Source: Vibrio rhodolitus
GTDB lineage: Bacteria; Pseudomonadota; Gammaproteobacteria; Enterobacterales; Vibrionaceae
Length of the DNA stretch: 64,000 bases
Assembly (NCBI RefSeq): GCF_003350325.1
Contig: NZ_QLYZ01000020.1
Coordinates: forward strand, 1 to 64,000
Direction of reading: 5' to 3'
Shown: in pieces, positions 37,150 to 46,346 of the stretch
How positions within the stretch are numbered: position 1 is the stretch's first letter
Layout: every line of letters begins with the position of its first letter
Translations under genes and position numbers: made by a program
The notes under the pieces: generated by a model
Told to the model about the DNA's origin: nothing
Database searches by the model: none
What the model saw: the letters and a program-made list of their open reading frames with translations, nothing else

Positions 37150-38633
37150 CCCTGCTCCTCACTTCCTAGCTCTCTTACTGAAGCTTCCACTTCTTTACTT
37201 AGCTCCTGTTTTTCCCGAGTTAAACGTTCTTCAACATCCTTGTAAATTTCACTAACCCACAGGTCTAACTTCTCATCATATGTAATGCCTCTAGCCACAT
37301 TAACGTAATGCTGTAATGTAGTGTCCCAGCTATTGTGACCTAGCAGCTCCATAACCTTCCATTTGATGAAACCTAATGGCATCCCCATAGCGAACATAGC
37401 TTTAATTAGCCTTGTAGCATATGTGGCTCTAGAGCCATGAAAGTGCGGCTCATCAAGGATTAGGTTGCCTTTTTTTCTGAGTTCTGGTCTCGATTTGGAA
37501 ACAATATTAATAACTGAGCGCTCAGAGATTCTGGCCCCATGTTGGTTTATAAACAATGGCTTACCGTGTGTTTTTTCGTAAGCTAATACATCGGAGTGCT
37601 CTGGAAGGCTTTCTAAGTAGGATTTGTACTTAGGCATATGCCTGAGTCGTTTAGCAGAATTCTTGTAGGCAAAAAGGCGTGACATCAGTTTCTTGGGGAC
37701 TAATACGGTTCTTCGCTTGTCATTTTTGCCAATTATCTCAACATCGAATACTGATTTATCAGAGAGTTCAGGATCGTCTATTTGTTCAGCAGGTAAGCGT
37801 GTTATTTCTTTAGCTCTGAGACCCACTTGAAAACCTAAATCAGCCCACAGGCGTCTTGTCTCAAACTGCATGTATTGAGTTCCGAAAAAAGCCGTGATTT
37901 CAGCTAGTGACCAAGGCTGATTGTCTCGTTTTACCCTATCCGATTTGTGTTTCTTCGGCACTCTTAGGTCAGTTGTTTGTACTTGGAGTGGTTTCTTATA
38001 TGCAGAAATAACAGCATCAGGAGCAAAGAGAAAATCCAACTCATCATCGTCTTTATCCTTGCTCTTGGATACTGAAACGTACTTGTAATCAAAAGGGATC
38101 TTGTCAATTCGACCAGTCTTATACATCCATTCGTAAAACTGTTTAACGTGCAAGAGTAAAAGGTTCCCAGTGCTGAACTCTATCTCTCTAGATTTCACTC
38201 TATCAATAACATGGCTTTTAAATCGGTATGGCGGCAGCCATAGTTTCTGGTCAGCAGAGAAAGTGTTTAGCAGTCCATCGTAAATATATAAGTTCTGTTC
38301 TTCACAGAAGGTAAGGTATGCTTTGAGTGAAGTTGCTATCTTATCAAGTGTGATCACCTGAACTGTCTCACCATCGTTATCTCTATTCTTGTCCTCTATA
38401 TCCTTATAATTAACACGACCTGTGTATTTCTGCTGTAAGAACAAGTTAGCATCAAGACATTCACTCATCATAGAAGTGCTATGCAAGATGGGAAACTTAA
38501 GTACAACTTCTGGTGCCTGATATTTGATAACTCTTAAATGTTCGCCATTCAGTGCTTCTGTCTCTCCATTGAAAGAACCTAATGCACCTACTTCTAATTC
38601 GATCGCCTTCTTAAGAATCATATGGATGACCAC
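37146..38633 (-). CDS. tyrosine recombinase 1 (495 aa), TnpA/GmtY-like
   Basis: First gene of the operon. It has an N-terminal SAM-like DNA-binding region (about 90-185) and a catalytic domain with R273 (VGLRAKEI), H399-x2-R402 (FHGSRATYATR), H433 (LLGHNSWDTT) and nucleophile Y443. All the expected residues are present, so it should be active. The start may be GTG 38633 or ATG 38621; neither has a strong ribosome site. It begins 32 bp after the stop of the truncated yifB frame on the same strand, so yifB transcription may drive the operon. Confidence 0.92.
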   Translation of the reverse strand: MVIHMILKKAIELEVGALGSFNGETEALNGEHLRVIKYQAPEVVLKFPILHSTSMMSECLDANLFLQQKYTGRVNYKDIEDKNRDNDGETVQVITLDKIATSLKAYLTFCEEQNLYIYDGLLNTFSADQKLWLPPYRFKSHVIDRVKSREIEFSTGNLLLLHVKQFYEWMYKTGRIDKIPFDYKYVSVSKSKDKDDDELDFLFAPDAVISAYKKPLQVQTTDLRVPKKHKSDRVKRDNQPWSLAEITAFFGTQYMQFETRRLWADLGFQVGLRAKEITRLPAEQIDDPELSDKSVFDVEIIGKNDKRRTVLVPKKLMSRLFAYKNSAKRLRHMPKYKSYLESLPEHSDVLAYEKTHGKPLFINQHGARISERSVINIVSKSRPELRKKGNLILDEPHFHGSRATYATRLIKAMFAMGMPLGFIKWKVMELLGHNSWDTTLQHYVNVARGITYDEKLDLWVSEIYKDVEERLTREKQELSKEVEASVRELGSEEQG

Positions 38634-38636
38634 AGT

Positions 38637-38714
38637 TAAGTAACATTAAATAAAAAGTAACATTTTATCCGTTATATTCTAGGTGACACTTCCATAAATG
38701 CGATCGAGGTGACG
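38637..38714. repeat. right-end repeat motifs of the island
   Basis: TAAGTAACA (38637-38645), AAGTAACA (38655-38662), AGGTGACA (38681-38688) and AGGTGACG (38707-38714) lie between recombinase 1 and the yifB junction. Their reverse complements occur near the left end, so both ends carry related sites in inverted orientation. Confidence 0.5.
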
Positions 38715-39327
38715 GTGATGCGCGCTTACCTTGCTGTTGACCAATGATGTCTTGTAAATCGCGCGATAAACCGGTGCGACCTTGCTCTAACTCGGTTTGA
38801 TGTAAGCTCAGTTTCTGCTGTCCACACAGATCGGCGCACACTTCTAGCAAGCTTTGCGCAGAATGATGCACCTCACTTCCGACTAATGCCGCTTGGTCAC
38901 CATTCGCATGCGGCACCACCAAACTGCGTCCTTGGTTTTGCACCGTTAAAGCTGCCGGTAACACACCTTTGACCGAGCGCAGCGCGCCTGACAGTGCAAG
39001 CTCACCGACAAATTCTTTGTTTTTAAACGCCTCGAGTGGAATTTGCTGTGAAGCGGCTAAAATTCCCAGTGCGATGGGTAAATCAAACCGCCCCCCCTCT
39101 TTGGGCAGATCCGCAGGGGCTAAGTTGACCGTGATCCGTTTTGCGGGAAACTCAAAACGAGAGTTGATGATCGCACTGCGCACTCGATCGCGCGATTCTT
39201 TGACTGTGGTTTCGGGTAAACCAACCAGCGCAAAGCCCGGCATACCGTTACTGATGTGAACTTCCACCGTAACCAACGGCGCTTCTACCCCTACTGACGC
39301 TCGGCTATAAACTACCGCTAATCCCAT
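38665..39327 (-). pseudogene. yifB: yifB (comM) 5' part, truncated by the island
   Basis: The first 203 residues of YifB/ComM, starting MGLAVVYSRASVGVEAPLVTVEV, are native up to IIGQQQGKRA (chromosomal DNA 38719-39327). The frame then runs 17 codons into the island and stops at 38665. This part has the Lon-protease-like N-terminal domain but no AAA+ site, so it cannot act as a helicase. GGAAGGG precedes the start, so a stable truncated product is possible. Its neighbour ilvL on the other strand is as in E. coli. Confidence 0.95.
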
Positions 39328-39433
39328 ATCCCTTCCTATTTACTCAACCGATTTAATCGCTTATTTTTATAGCGCCATTGTTATATAGCGTGGCGAGTTG
39401 CTGATATAATGTGAAAAAAGAATGAGTTTTTGC

Positions 39434-39461
39434 TTGTCAATTAACGGAAATATGTGATACC
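39434..39461 (+). promoter_or_regulatory. possible ilv operon promoter
   Basis: TTGTCA (39434-39439) and GATACC (39456-39461) are 16 bp apart, about 60 bp upstream of the ilvL start. The -10 box is a weak match. Confidence 0.35.
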
Positions 39462-39520
39462 ACTAGTGATGTAAATTTAGACGTATCATATTACGCAAAC
39501 ACAACAGTAAAGAATTAATA

Positions 39521-39595
39521 ATGAATCTGAACGCCCGCTTACATGCACTGATTGCCCTGATTATCGTGGTCATTATCGGATCGCGCGGGGTCTAG
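39521..39595 (+). CDS. ilvL: ilv operon leader peptide
   Basis: A 24-codon frame MNLNARLHALIALIIVVIIG then SRGV ends at TAG 39593-39595. It contains 4 Leu, 5 Ile and 3 Val codons, concentrated in the run ALIALIIVVII, and is followed within 30 bp by an attenuator hairpin. Ribosome stalling when branched-chain aminoacyl-tRNAs are scarce would prevent attenuator formation and let ilvGMEDA be transcribed. It sits between yifB and ilvG as in E. coli. Confidence 0.9.
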   Translation: MNLNARLHALIALIIVVIIGSRGV

Positions 39596-39622
39596 TGGGC
39601 GAAAGAAAGCCAAGAATTAGAT

Positions 39623-39658
39623 AAACCCCCGCACTGAAAAGTCCGGGGGTTTTTTTAC
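39623..39658 (+). terminator. ilv attenuator
   Basis: AAACCCCCG (39623-39631) and CGGGGGTTT (39644-39652) form a strong stem followed by a run of T. It lies 27 bp after the ilvL stop codon and about 160 bp before ilvG. Confidence 0.88.
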
Positions 39659-39817
39659 AATCAATTTGAATGATTTTTATGCAGCGCAGATAACAACTTA
39701 ATTATAACGACTACTCGATTCACCGGAACTCGAACGGGTAGTAACAGGAAGAATGGGAGCGCACATGAAGTGCAAATATCATAAGGAAGGCTACTCACGT
39801 AGCGCAGGAGGCGGACA

Positions 39818-41464
39818 ATGACAGGTGCACAGTTAGTCGTTGCCGCACTAAAGCAACAAGGCATCAAAACGGTATTTGGTTACCCAGGCGGGGCAATCAT
39901 GCCCATCTACGACGCACTCTATGATGGCGGCGTTGAACACATCTTATGTCGTCATGAACAAGGCGCCGCCATGGCTGCAATTGGTATGGCACGCTCAACC
40001 CAAGAAGTCGCGGTATGTATGGCAACATCCGGACCGGGTGCTACCAACCTAGTGACAGGTCTGGCGGATGCGTTTATGGATTCCATACCACTTGTTGCCA
40101 TCACAGGTCAGGTTGCCAGTTCACACATCGGCACCGACGCGTTCCAAGAGATGGATGTGATCGGCATGTCACTCTCTTGTACCAAGCACAGCTACTTAGT
40201 CACCGATATTAACGACCTTGCGCCCACCCTAGCGGAAGCCTTTGAAGTGGCGAAAACTGGTCGCCCAGGACCTGTGATTGTCGATATCGCTAAAGATGTC
40301 CAGCTTGCCCAAACCCCCGTTACCGATTTACCCCCCTTTACACCACCAGCCATGCCGGTAGCCAGTGCCGAAGCGATAGCCAAAGCGCAACAACTACTCG
40401 CGCAAAGCTCACGCCCAGTTTTGTATGTAGGTGGCGGTGTACAACTTGGCAATGCGACCCAATCCGTACGCGAGTTTCTACGTCTTAACCCAATGCCAGC
40501 TGTCAGCACCTTAAAAGGTTTGGGTACTATCGAGCGCCATGACCCACACTATCTTGGCATGCTCGGCATGCATGGCACTAAAGCTGCCAACTTAGTGGTG
40601 CAAGAGTGTGACTTGTTGATTGCGGTTGGCGCGCGCTTTGATGACCGCGTGACGGGTAAGCTCGATACCTTCGCTCCGACAGCAAAAATTATCCACATTG
40701 ATATTGATGCCGCAGAAATCCATAAACTGCGTCATGCTCATGCGCCGCTGCGCGGTGAAATCAACACTGTCCTACCGCAACTTGAACTGACTCAAGATAT
40801 TACGCCGTGGGTCAAACACAGCGAAAGCTTGCGCAGCGGCTTTAAATGGCGCTATGACCACCCGGGTGAGCTGATTTTCGCTCCCGGTTTGCTTAAGCAA
40901 TTGTCTGATTTGATGCCTGACAGCTCGATCGTGTCTACCGATGTTGGTCAACACCAAATGTGGGCAGCGCAGCACATCCAACCGCGTGAACCACAAAACT
41001 TCATCACATCAGCAGGTCTTGGCACTATGGGGTTTGGTTTGCCTGCAGCGATGGGCGCTGCCGTAGCTCGTCCTGATGACCAATCAATTCTCATCACTGG
41101 TGATGGTTCATTTATGATGAACATCCAAGAGCTTGGCACGCTTAAGCGCCGCCAAATCCCAGTCAAAATCGTGCTACTGAATAACCAACGCTTAGGCATG
41201 GTGCGCCAATGGCAGTCGCTGTTTTTTGATGGTCGCCACAGTGAAACCATTCTCGATGATAACCCTGATTTTATTACGCTAGCGAAAGCGTTTGATATTC
41301 CGGGTAAAACCATCACTAAGAAAGAAGAAGTTGAACCGGCTCTAAAAGAGATGCTAGCAAGCAAAACTTCTTACTTACTTCATGTCTTAATTGATGAAGA
41401 AGAGAACGTATGGCCACTCGTTCCACCGGGTGCGTCAAACAGTGACATGCTGGAGAACACCTAA
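39818..41464 (+). CDS. ilvG: acetolactate synthase II large subunit
   Basis: IlvG condenses pyruvate with pyruvate or 2-oxobutyrate, the first common step of branched-chain amino acid synthesis. The 548-aa protein has the catalytic glutamate in [12 protein letters not shown], the central FAD/NAD-like domain and the ThDP motif GDGSFMMN...NN (about residues 428-455). The frame is intact, unlike E. coli K-12 ilvG. AGGAGGCGG precedes the start. First structural gene of ilvGMEDA. Confidence 0.96.
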   Translation: MTGAQLVVAALKQQGIKTVFGYPGGAIMPIYDALYDGGVEHILCRHEQGAAMAAIGMARSTQEVAVCMATSGPGATNLVTGLADAFMDSIPLVAITGQVASSHIGTDAFQEMDVIGMSLSCTKHSYLVTDINDLAPTLAEAFEVAKTGRPGPVIVDIAKDVQLAQTPVTDLPPFTPPAMPVASAEAIAKAQQLLAQSSRPVLYVGGGVQLGNATQSVREFLRLNPMPAVSTLKGLGTIERHDPHYLGMLGMHGTKAANLVVQECDLLIAVGARFDDRVTGKLDTFAPTAKIIHIDIDAAEIHKLRHAHAPLRGEINTVLPQLELTQDITPWVKHSESLRSGFKWRYDHPGELIFAPGLLKQLSDLMPDSSIVSTDVGQHQMWAAQHIQPREPQNFITSAGLGTMGFGLPAAMGAAVARPDDQSILITGDGSFMMNIQELGTLKRRQIPVKIVLLNNQRLGMVRQWQSLFFDGRHSETILDDNPDFITLAKAFDIPGKTITKKEEVEPALKEMLASKTSYLLHVLIDEEENVWPLVPPGASNSDMLENT

Positions 41465-41465
41465 C

Positions 41466-41750
41466 ATGGAAAGATATTTACTCGACATTAAAGCGGACGA
41501 TAAGCCAGTTTTGCTAGAGCGTGTTCTACGTGTGATCCGCCATCGTGGTTTTATCATCAAACAAGTCGCCGCCACGCAAAATCATGAGAGTCACGTGGCG
41601 AGCGTAGAAATCATTGTAGATAGCGATCGTCCTATCTCATTTATCACTAATCAAATTGAAAAACTCTGGGATGTTCGCACTGTTGACGTCACACAAATCG
41701 CCCGTGATGAACTACCAAATAACAACCTCCAACAAAAAATCTGTGCATAA
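41466..41750 (+). CDS. ilvM: acetolactate synthase II small (regulatory) subunit
   Basis: This 94-aa ACT-domain protein begins MERYLLDIKADDKPVLLERV and supports IlvG activity. The start at 41466 is one base after the ilvG stop; a longer upstream frame is a shadow of ilvG. ilvE follows after 12 bp. Confidence 0.93.
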   Translation: MERYLLDIKADDKPVLLERVLRVIRHRGFIIKQVAATQNHESHVASVEIIVDSDRPISFITNQIEKLWDVRTVDVTQIARDELPNNNLQQKICA

Positions 41751-41762
41751 GGAAGGCAAGCA

Positions 41763-42707
41763 ATGGCTACAAGAACAGCAGACTATATTTGGTTCAACGG
41801 TGAAATGGTTCCTTGGGCGGAGGCGAACGTTCACGTCCTCACTCATGCCATGCATTATGGTACGTCTGTATTTGAAGGGGTGCGCTGTTACAACACACCA
41901 AAAGGACCGATCGTCTTCCGTCATCGTGAGCACGCACAACGTCTAAAAGATTCAGCAAAAATTTATCGCTTCCCGATCCCATACTCAGTTGAGCAGATCA
42001 TGGAAGCCACGCGTGAAACATTGCGTCAGAACAAACTCGATAACGCCTACATTCGTCCACTTGCCTTTGTTGGCAACGTTGGTCTTGGCGTCTGCCCACC
42101 AGCGGGTACTGAGATGGAACTGATCATTGCCGCATTCCCATGGGGTTCTTACCTTGGCGAAGAAGCGCTAGAAAATGGCGTCGCCGCAATGATTTCTAGC
42201 TGGAATCGCTCAGCACCAAACACGATTCCTACCGCCGCTAAAGCGGGTGGTAACTACCTATCATCACTATTAGTTGGCGGCGAAGCGCGTCGTCACGGTT
42301 ATGCCGAAGGCATTGCCCTAAGCGTCGATGGTTACCTTTCTGAAGGTGCGGGTGAGAACATCTTTGTGGTTAAAGATGGCGTACTGTCTACTCCACCAGC
42401 CACCAGCGCAATTCTGCCGGGCATCACTCGTGATTCGATCATGACTCTGGCGCGCGATATGGGTTATGAAGTGCGCGAAGCGAACATTGCTCGTGAAGCA
42501 CTCTACCTTGCCGACGAAATCTTTATGACAGGTACGGCAGCAGAAGTGGTACCGGTAAGTTCTGTTGACCAAATTGAGATTGGCACGGGCAAACGCGGTC
42601 CAATCACCAAACAAATTCAAGAAGCATACTTTGGTCTGTTTAACGGCACCACCGAAGATAAGTGGGGATGGCTTGATTACATCTACCCACAAGATGCAGC
42701 CAAGTAG
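41763..42707 (+). CDS. ilvE: branched-chain amino acid aminotransferase
   Basis: IlvE transfers amino groups from glutamate to the keto acids of Val, Leu and Ile. The 314-aa fold-type IV PLP enzyme has the [11 protein letters not shown] motif near residue 37, the PLP lysine in [12 protein letters not shown] and the [10 protein letters not shown] and GTAAEVVPV segments. GGAAGG lies just upstream of the start. Middle gene of the ilv operon. Confidence 0.97.
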   Translation: MATRTADYIWFNGEMVPWAEANVHVLTHAMHYGTSVFEGVRCYNTPKGPIVFRHREHAQRLKDSAKIYRFPIPYSVEQIMEATRETLRQNKLDNAYIRPLAFVGNVGLGVCPPAGTEMELIIAAFPWGSYLGEEALENGVAAMISSWNRSAPNTIPTAAKAGGNYLSSLLVGGEARRHGYAEGIALSVDGYLSEGAGENIFVVKDGVLSTPPATSAILPGITRDSIMTLARDMGYEVREANIAREALYLADEIFMTGTAAEVVPVSSVDQIEIGTGKRGPITKQIQEAYFGLFNGTTEDKWGWLDYIYPQDAAK

Positions 42708-42721
42708 TAGAGGACAAGGAT

Positions 42722-44563
42722 ATGCCTAAATACCGTTCAGCCACCACCACCCACGGACGCAACATGGCTGGCGCACGTGCGCTTTGGCGCGCAACGGGAG
42801 TAAAAGACGAAGATTTCGGTAAACCAATCATCGCCGTAGTGAACTCATTTACCCAATTTGTACCAGGTCACGTACATCTAAAAGACCTTGGTCAGCTGGT
42901 GGCAGCAGAAATCGAACAAGCCGGCGGGATTGCCAAAGAATTTAATACCATTGCGGTTGATGATGGTATCGCCATGGGTCACGGCGGCATGCTGTATTCA
43001 CTGCCATCGCGCGAACTGATCGCCGATTCGGTTGAATACATGGTTAACGCGCACTGTGCCGATGCCATGGTGTGCATCTCCAACTGTGACAAAATCACAC
43101 CGGGAATGCTAATGGCGTCAATGCGCCTGAATATTCCAGTGATCTTTGTTTCTGGTGGTCCTATGGAAGCGGGTAAAACCAAGCTTTCTGATCAAATCAT
43201 CAAACTCGATCTGGTTGATGCGATGATCCAAGGTGCCGATCCAAACGTCTCTGATGAGCAAAGCGAACAAATTGAGCGCTCAGCTTGCCCAACCTGTGGT
43301 TCATGTTCTGGTATGTTTACGGCCAACTCGATGAACTGTTTAACGGAAGCGCTAGGTCTGTCACAACCAGGCAATGGCTCACTGCTTGCGACCCACGCCG
43401 ATCGTAAAGAGCTGTTTATCAATGCTGGTAAACGCATTGTTGAACTAACCAAGCGCTACTACGAGCAAGATGATGCAAGTGCACTGCCACGCAATATCGC
43501 GACAAAAGATGCGTTTGAAAACGCGATGGCGCTAGATATTGCTATGGGCGGCTCAACCAACACGGTTCTACACTTGCTTGCTGCCGCGCAAGAAGGTGAA
43601 GTGGACTTCGACATGACCGATATCGACCGTATGTCACGTCTTGTGCCACACTTGTGCAAAGTGGCACCATCGACACAGAAATACCATATGGAAGATGTTC
43701 ACCGCGCTGGTGGTGTGGTCGGTATCTTAGGCGAACTCGATCGCGCAGGTCTACTGCACAACCAATCAAAAACCGTACTTGGGCTAACTTGGGAAGAGCA
43801 GTTAGCACAATACGACATCATGCTAACGGACTCCGCCGAAGTAAAAAGCTTCTACCGCGCAGGTCCGGCCGGCATTCGCACCACTCAAGCTTTCTCGCAA
43901 GATTGCCGTTGGGATACGTTGGACGATGATCGCGCAGAAGGCTGTATTCGCACCAAAGAAAATGCCTTTAGCCAAGATGGCGGTCTTGCGGTACTCAAAG
44001 GCAATATTGCACTAGATGGCTGTATCGTTAAAACGGCTGGCGTGGATGAAAGCATTCTAAAATTCACCGGTCCTGCTGTGGTATTTGAAAGCCAAGAGGA
44101 TGCAGTCGATGGCATCTTAGGTGGCAAAGTCAAAGCCGGTGATGTAGTGGTGATTCGCTACGAAGGACCGAAAGGCGGTCCTGGCATGCAAGAGATGCTC
44201 TACCCAACCACTTACCTTAAGTCGATGGGACTGGGTAAAGAGTGTGCGCTATTAACTGACGGTCGCTTCTCTGGCGGTACCTCGGGGCTATCTATCGGTC
44301 ACGCTTCGCCAGAAGCGGCAAATGGTGGTGCCATTGGTTTGGTTCGCCAAGGCGATATCATTGCGATTGATATCCCGAACCGAACAATCTCACTAGAGAT
44401 CGATGAACAAGAACTTGCTGAACGTCGCCAAGAGCAAGACAAGCTAGGCTGGAAACCCGTTTCCCGTGAACGCGAAGTCTCGTTTGCGCTTAAAGCGTAC
44501 GCCAGCATGGCAACCAGCGCAGACAAAGGTGCGGTGCGCGATAAGAGTAAACTTGAGGGGTAA
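42722..44563 (+). CDS. ilvD: dihydroxy-acid dehydratase
   Basis: IlvD dehydrates dihydroxy acids to the keto acids used by IlvE, with an Fe-S cluster. The 613-aa protein has the cluster cysteines in [12 protein letters not shown] and [18 protein letters not shown], and the C-terminal [11 protein letters not shown] motif. ilvA begins 4 bp after its stop. Confidence 0.97.
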   Translation: MPKYRSATTTHGRNMAGARALWRATGVKDEDFGKPIIAVVNSFTQFVPGHVHLKDLGQLVAAEIEQAGGIAKEFNTIAVDDGIAMGHGGMLYSLPSRELIADSVEYMVNAHCADAMVCISNCDKITPGMLMASMRLNIPVIFVSGGPMEAGKTKLSDQIIKLDLVDAMIQGADPNVSDEQSEQIERSACPTCGSCSGMFTANSMNCLTEALGLSQPGNGSLLATHADRKELFINAGKRIVELTKRYYEQDDASALPRNIATKDAFENAMALDIAMGGSTNTVLHLLAAAQEGEVDFDMTDIDRMSRLVPHLCKVAPSTQKYHMEDVHRAGGVVGILGELDRAGLLHNQSKTVLGLTWEEQLAQYDIMLTDSAEVKSFYRAGPAGIRTTQAFSQDCRWDTLDDDRAEGCIRTKENAFSQDGGLAVLKGNIALDGCIVKTAGVDESILKFTGPAVVFESQEDAVDGILGGKVKAGDVVVIRYEGPKGGPGMQEMLYPTTYLKSMGLGKECALLTDGRFSGGTSGLSIGHASPEAANGGAIGLVRQGDIIAIDIPNRTISLEIDEQELAERRQEQDKLGWKPVSREREVSFALKAYASMATSADKGAVRDKSKLEG

Positions 44564-44567
44564 AACC

Positions 44568-46118
44568 ATGAGTGACTCCGTTGGCGAACATAAACAATCT
44601 GGCGCAGATTATCTGCGCCAAGTGCTGCGCGCTCCGGTTTACGAGGTAGCAATCGTCACGCCGCTACAAGCGATGCCAAGACTGTCTGCTCGTATCGGTA
44701 ACCAAGTGCAACTCAAGCGAGAGGACCGCCAACCGGTCCACTCTTTTAAACTGCGCGGCGCTTACAATATGGTTTCCAGTCTTAGCGATGGGCAAAAAGC
44801 GGCAGGGGTCATTGCGGCCTCAGCCGGTAACCACGCACAAGGCATGGCGCTATCTGGCACTAAGCTTGGCATTAAAACCACCATTGTGATGCCGAAAACC
44901 ACCCCCGATATCAAAGTCGAAGCGGTGCGCGGTTTTGGTGGCAATGTGGTGCTGCACGGCAATAACTTTGATGAAGCCAAAGCCGAAGCAGAGCGTTTAG
45001 CCCAAGAGTGCGGTTACACCTTTGTCCCGCCATTTGATCACCCGTTAGTGATTGCTGGGCAAGGTACGATTGGCATGGAAATGCTGCAGCAAAATGGTCA
45101 CCTAGATTACATCTTCGTTCCAGTCGGCGGCGGTGGTTTAGCGGCAGGTGTTGCGGTACTGGTTAAACAATTGATGCCAGAAATCAAAGTCATTGCGGTT
45201 GAGCCGGAAGATTCTGCGTGCCTGAAAGCCGCGCTTGATGCCGGTGAACCTGTGGTAATTGACCAAGTCAGCATGTTTGCCGATGGTGTCGCCGTTAAGC
45301 GTATTGGTGAAGAGACCTTCCGTCTGTGTGACAAGTACCTTGATGGACACATCACCGTCTCAAGTGATGAGATCTGCTCAGCGGTCAAAGATATCTTTGA
45401 AGATACCCGAGCGATTGCCGAGCCTTCTGGGGCGCTTGCGCTGGCAGGGTTGAAAAAGTTTGCCGAGCAAAACCAACTGCGTGGCAAGCAACTGGGTACG
45501 GTGTTATCTGGTGCCAATACCAACTTCCATGGATTGCGTTACGTCTCTGAACGCTGCGAGCTGGGTGAAAAACGCGAAGGTCTCTTAGCGGTGACTATCC
45601 CCGAGCGTCAAGGTGCTTTCTTTGAGTTCTGCAATCTGATTGGTGGTCGTGCGGTAACTGAGTTTAACTACCGCTATAACGATGACGCCCTTGCTAATAT
45701 CTTTGTCGGTGTGCGTCTTAATGGTGGACAAGAAGAGCTTGAGCACATCATTCAAGATCTGCGCAGTGGCGGCTACCCAGTGGTCGATCTCTCTGATGAT
45801 GAAATGGCAAAACTGCACGTGCGCTACATGATTGGTGGTAAACCATCTAAGCCGCTGCAAGAGCGTTTATACAGTTTTGAGTTCCCGGAATACCCAGGTG
45901 CACTGCTGAAGTTCTTAAGCACGCTAGGTACGCATTGGAATATCAGCCTGTTCAATTACCGCAACCACGGCGCTGACTATGGTCGCGTACTGTGTGGTTT
46001 TGAACTGGCAGACAGCGATTTAACCCGTTTTTCTGCCCATCTAAGAGAACTCGGCTATCAATGCAAAGATGAAACCGATAACCCGTCTTATCAATTCTTC
46101 TTATCTTCACCGCGTTAA
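44568..46118 (+). CDS. ilvA: threonine ammonia-lyase, biosynthetic
   Basis: IlvA deaminates threonine to 2-oxobutyrate for isoleucine synthesis and is inhibited by isoleucine. The 516-aa protein has the PLP lysine in PVHSFKLRGAYN, the glycine loop PVGGGGLAAG and two C-terminal ACT-like regulatory domains (about residues 335-510). The start at 44568 (MSDSVGEHKQS) has GAGGGG upstream; the longer frame is ilvD shadow. Last gene of the operon, followed by a terminator. Confidence 0.96.
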   Translation: MSDSVGEHKQSGADYLRQVLRAPVYEVAIVTPLQAMPRLSARIGNQVQLKREDRQPVHSFKLRGAYNMVSSLSDGQKAAGVIAASAGNHAQGMALSGTKLGIKTTIVMPKTTPDIKVEAVRGFGGNVVLHGNNFDEAKAEAERLAQECGYTFVPPFDHPLVIAGQGTIGMEMLQQNGHLDYIFVPVGGGGLAAGVAVLVKQLMPEIKVIAVEPEDSACLKAALDAGEPVVIDQVSMFADGVAVKRIGEETFRLCDKYLDGHITVSSDEICSAVKDIFEDTRAIAEPSGALALAGLKKFAEQNQLRGKQLGTVLSGANTNFHGLRYVSERCELGEKREGLLAVTIPERQGAFFEFCNLIGGRAVTEFNYRYNDDALANIFVGVRLNGGQEELEHIIQDLRSGGYPVVDLSDDEMAKLHVRYMIGGKPSKPLQERLYSFEFPEYPGALLKFLSTLGTHWNISLFNYRNHGADYGRVLCGFELADSDLTRFSAHLRELGYQCKDETDNPSYQFFLSSPR

Positions 46119-46155
46119 CCTCGATATCTATTGAGCAAGCTCTTAGTTTTGACCT

Positions 46156-46185
46156 AAAGCCAGTCGTAAGACTGGCTTTGTTCTA
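46156..46185 (+). terminator. terminator of the ilvGMEDA operon
   Basis: AAAGCCAGTC and GACTGGCTTT form a 10-bp stem with loop GTAA followed by GTTCT. Confidence 0.75.
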
Positions 46186-46346
46186 TGGTTAAAATACTGA
46201 TTCTTTGGAATTAATGCATTTAATACATAATATTAATGCTAAAGTTTCATTTTTGTCATAGCCATAACCCGACTACACTGTGTGGGTAGAATTTAGAACA
46301 GTTTATTTGCTGCACTATTCATTTGCTGCATTATGCGGAGATCCCT

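Larger units (their letters stand above)
23522..38718. mobile_element. 15.2-kb recombinase-driven genomic island inserted in yifB/comM
   Basis: The two yifB pieces abut the island with only one codon unaccounted for, so both ends are fixed to within about 3 bp. The DNA inside is visibly AT-rich and its gene content is unrelated to the flanks. The right arm (31607-38633) is a four-gene recombinase operon; the left arm is a cassette-like cargo including a Thoeris system. Short related sequences, CGTCACCT at 23533-23540 and AGGTGACG at 38707-38714, lie inverted just inside the two ends. TGTTACTTA at 23606-23614 is likewise inverted at 38637-38645. The layout resembles Tn554 and GMT islands. Confidence 0.93.

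Noticed and set aside
31607..38633. Conjugative element (ICE)
   Set aside because: No relaxase, coupling protein or type IV secretion genes are found; the element has only recombinases.
23522..38718. CRISPR array or prophage
   Set aside because: The repeats are either tandem without spacers or single pairs, there are no cas genes, and no phage structural or lysis genes are present.
39818..41464. Frameshifted ilvG as in E. coli K-12
   Set aside because: The frame is continuous over 548 codons with all active-site motifs.
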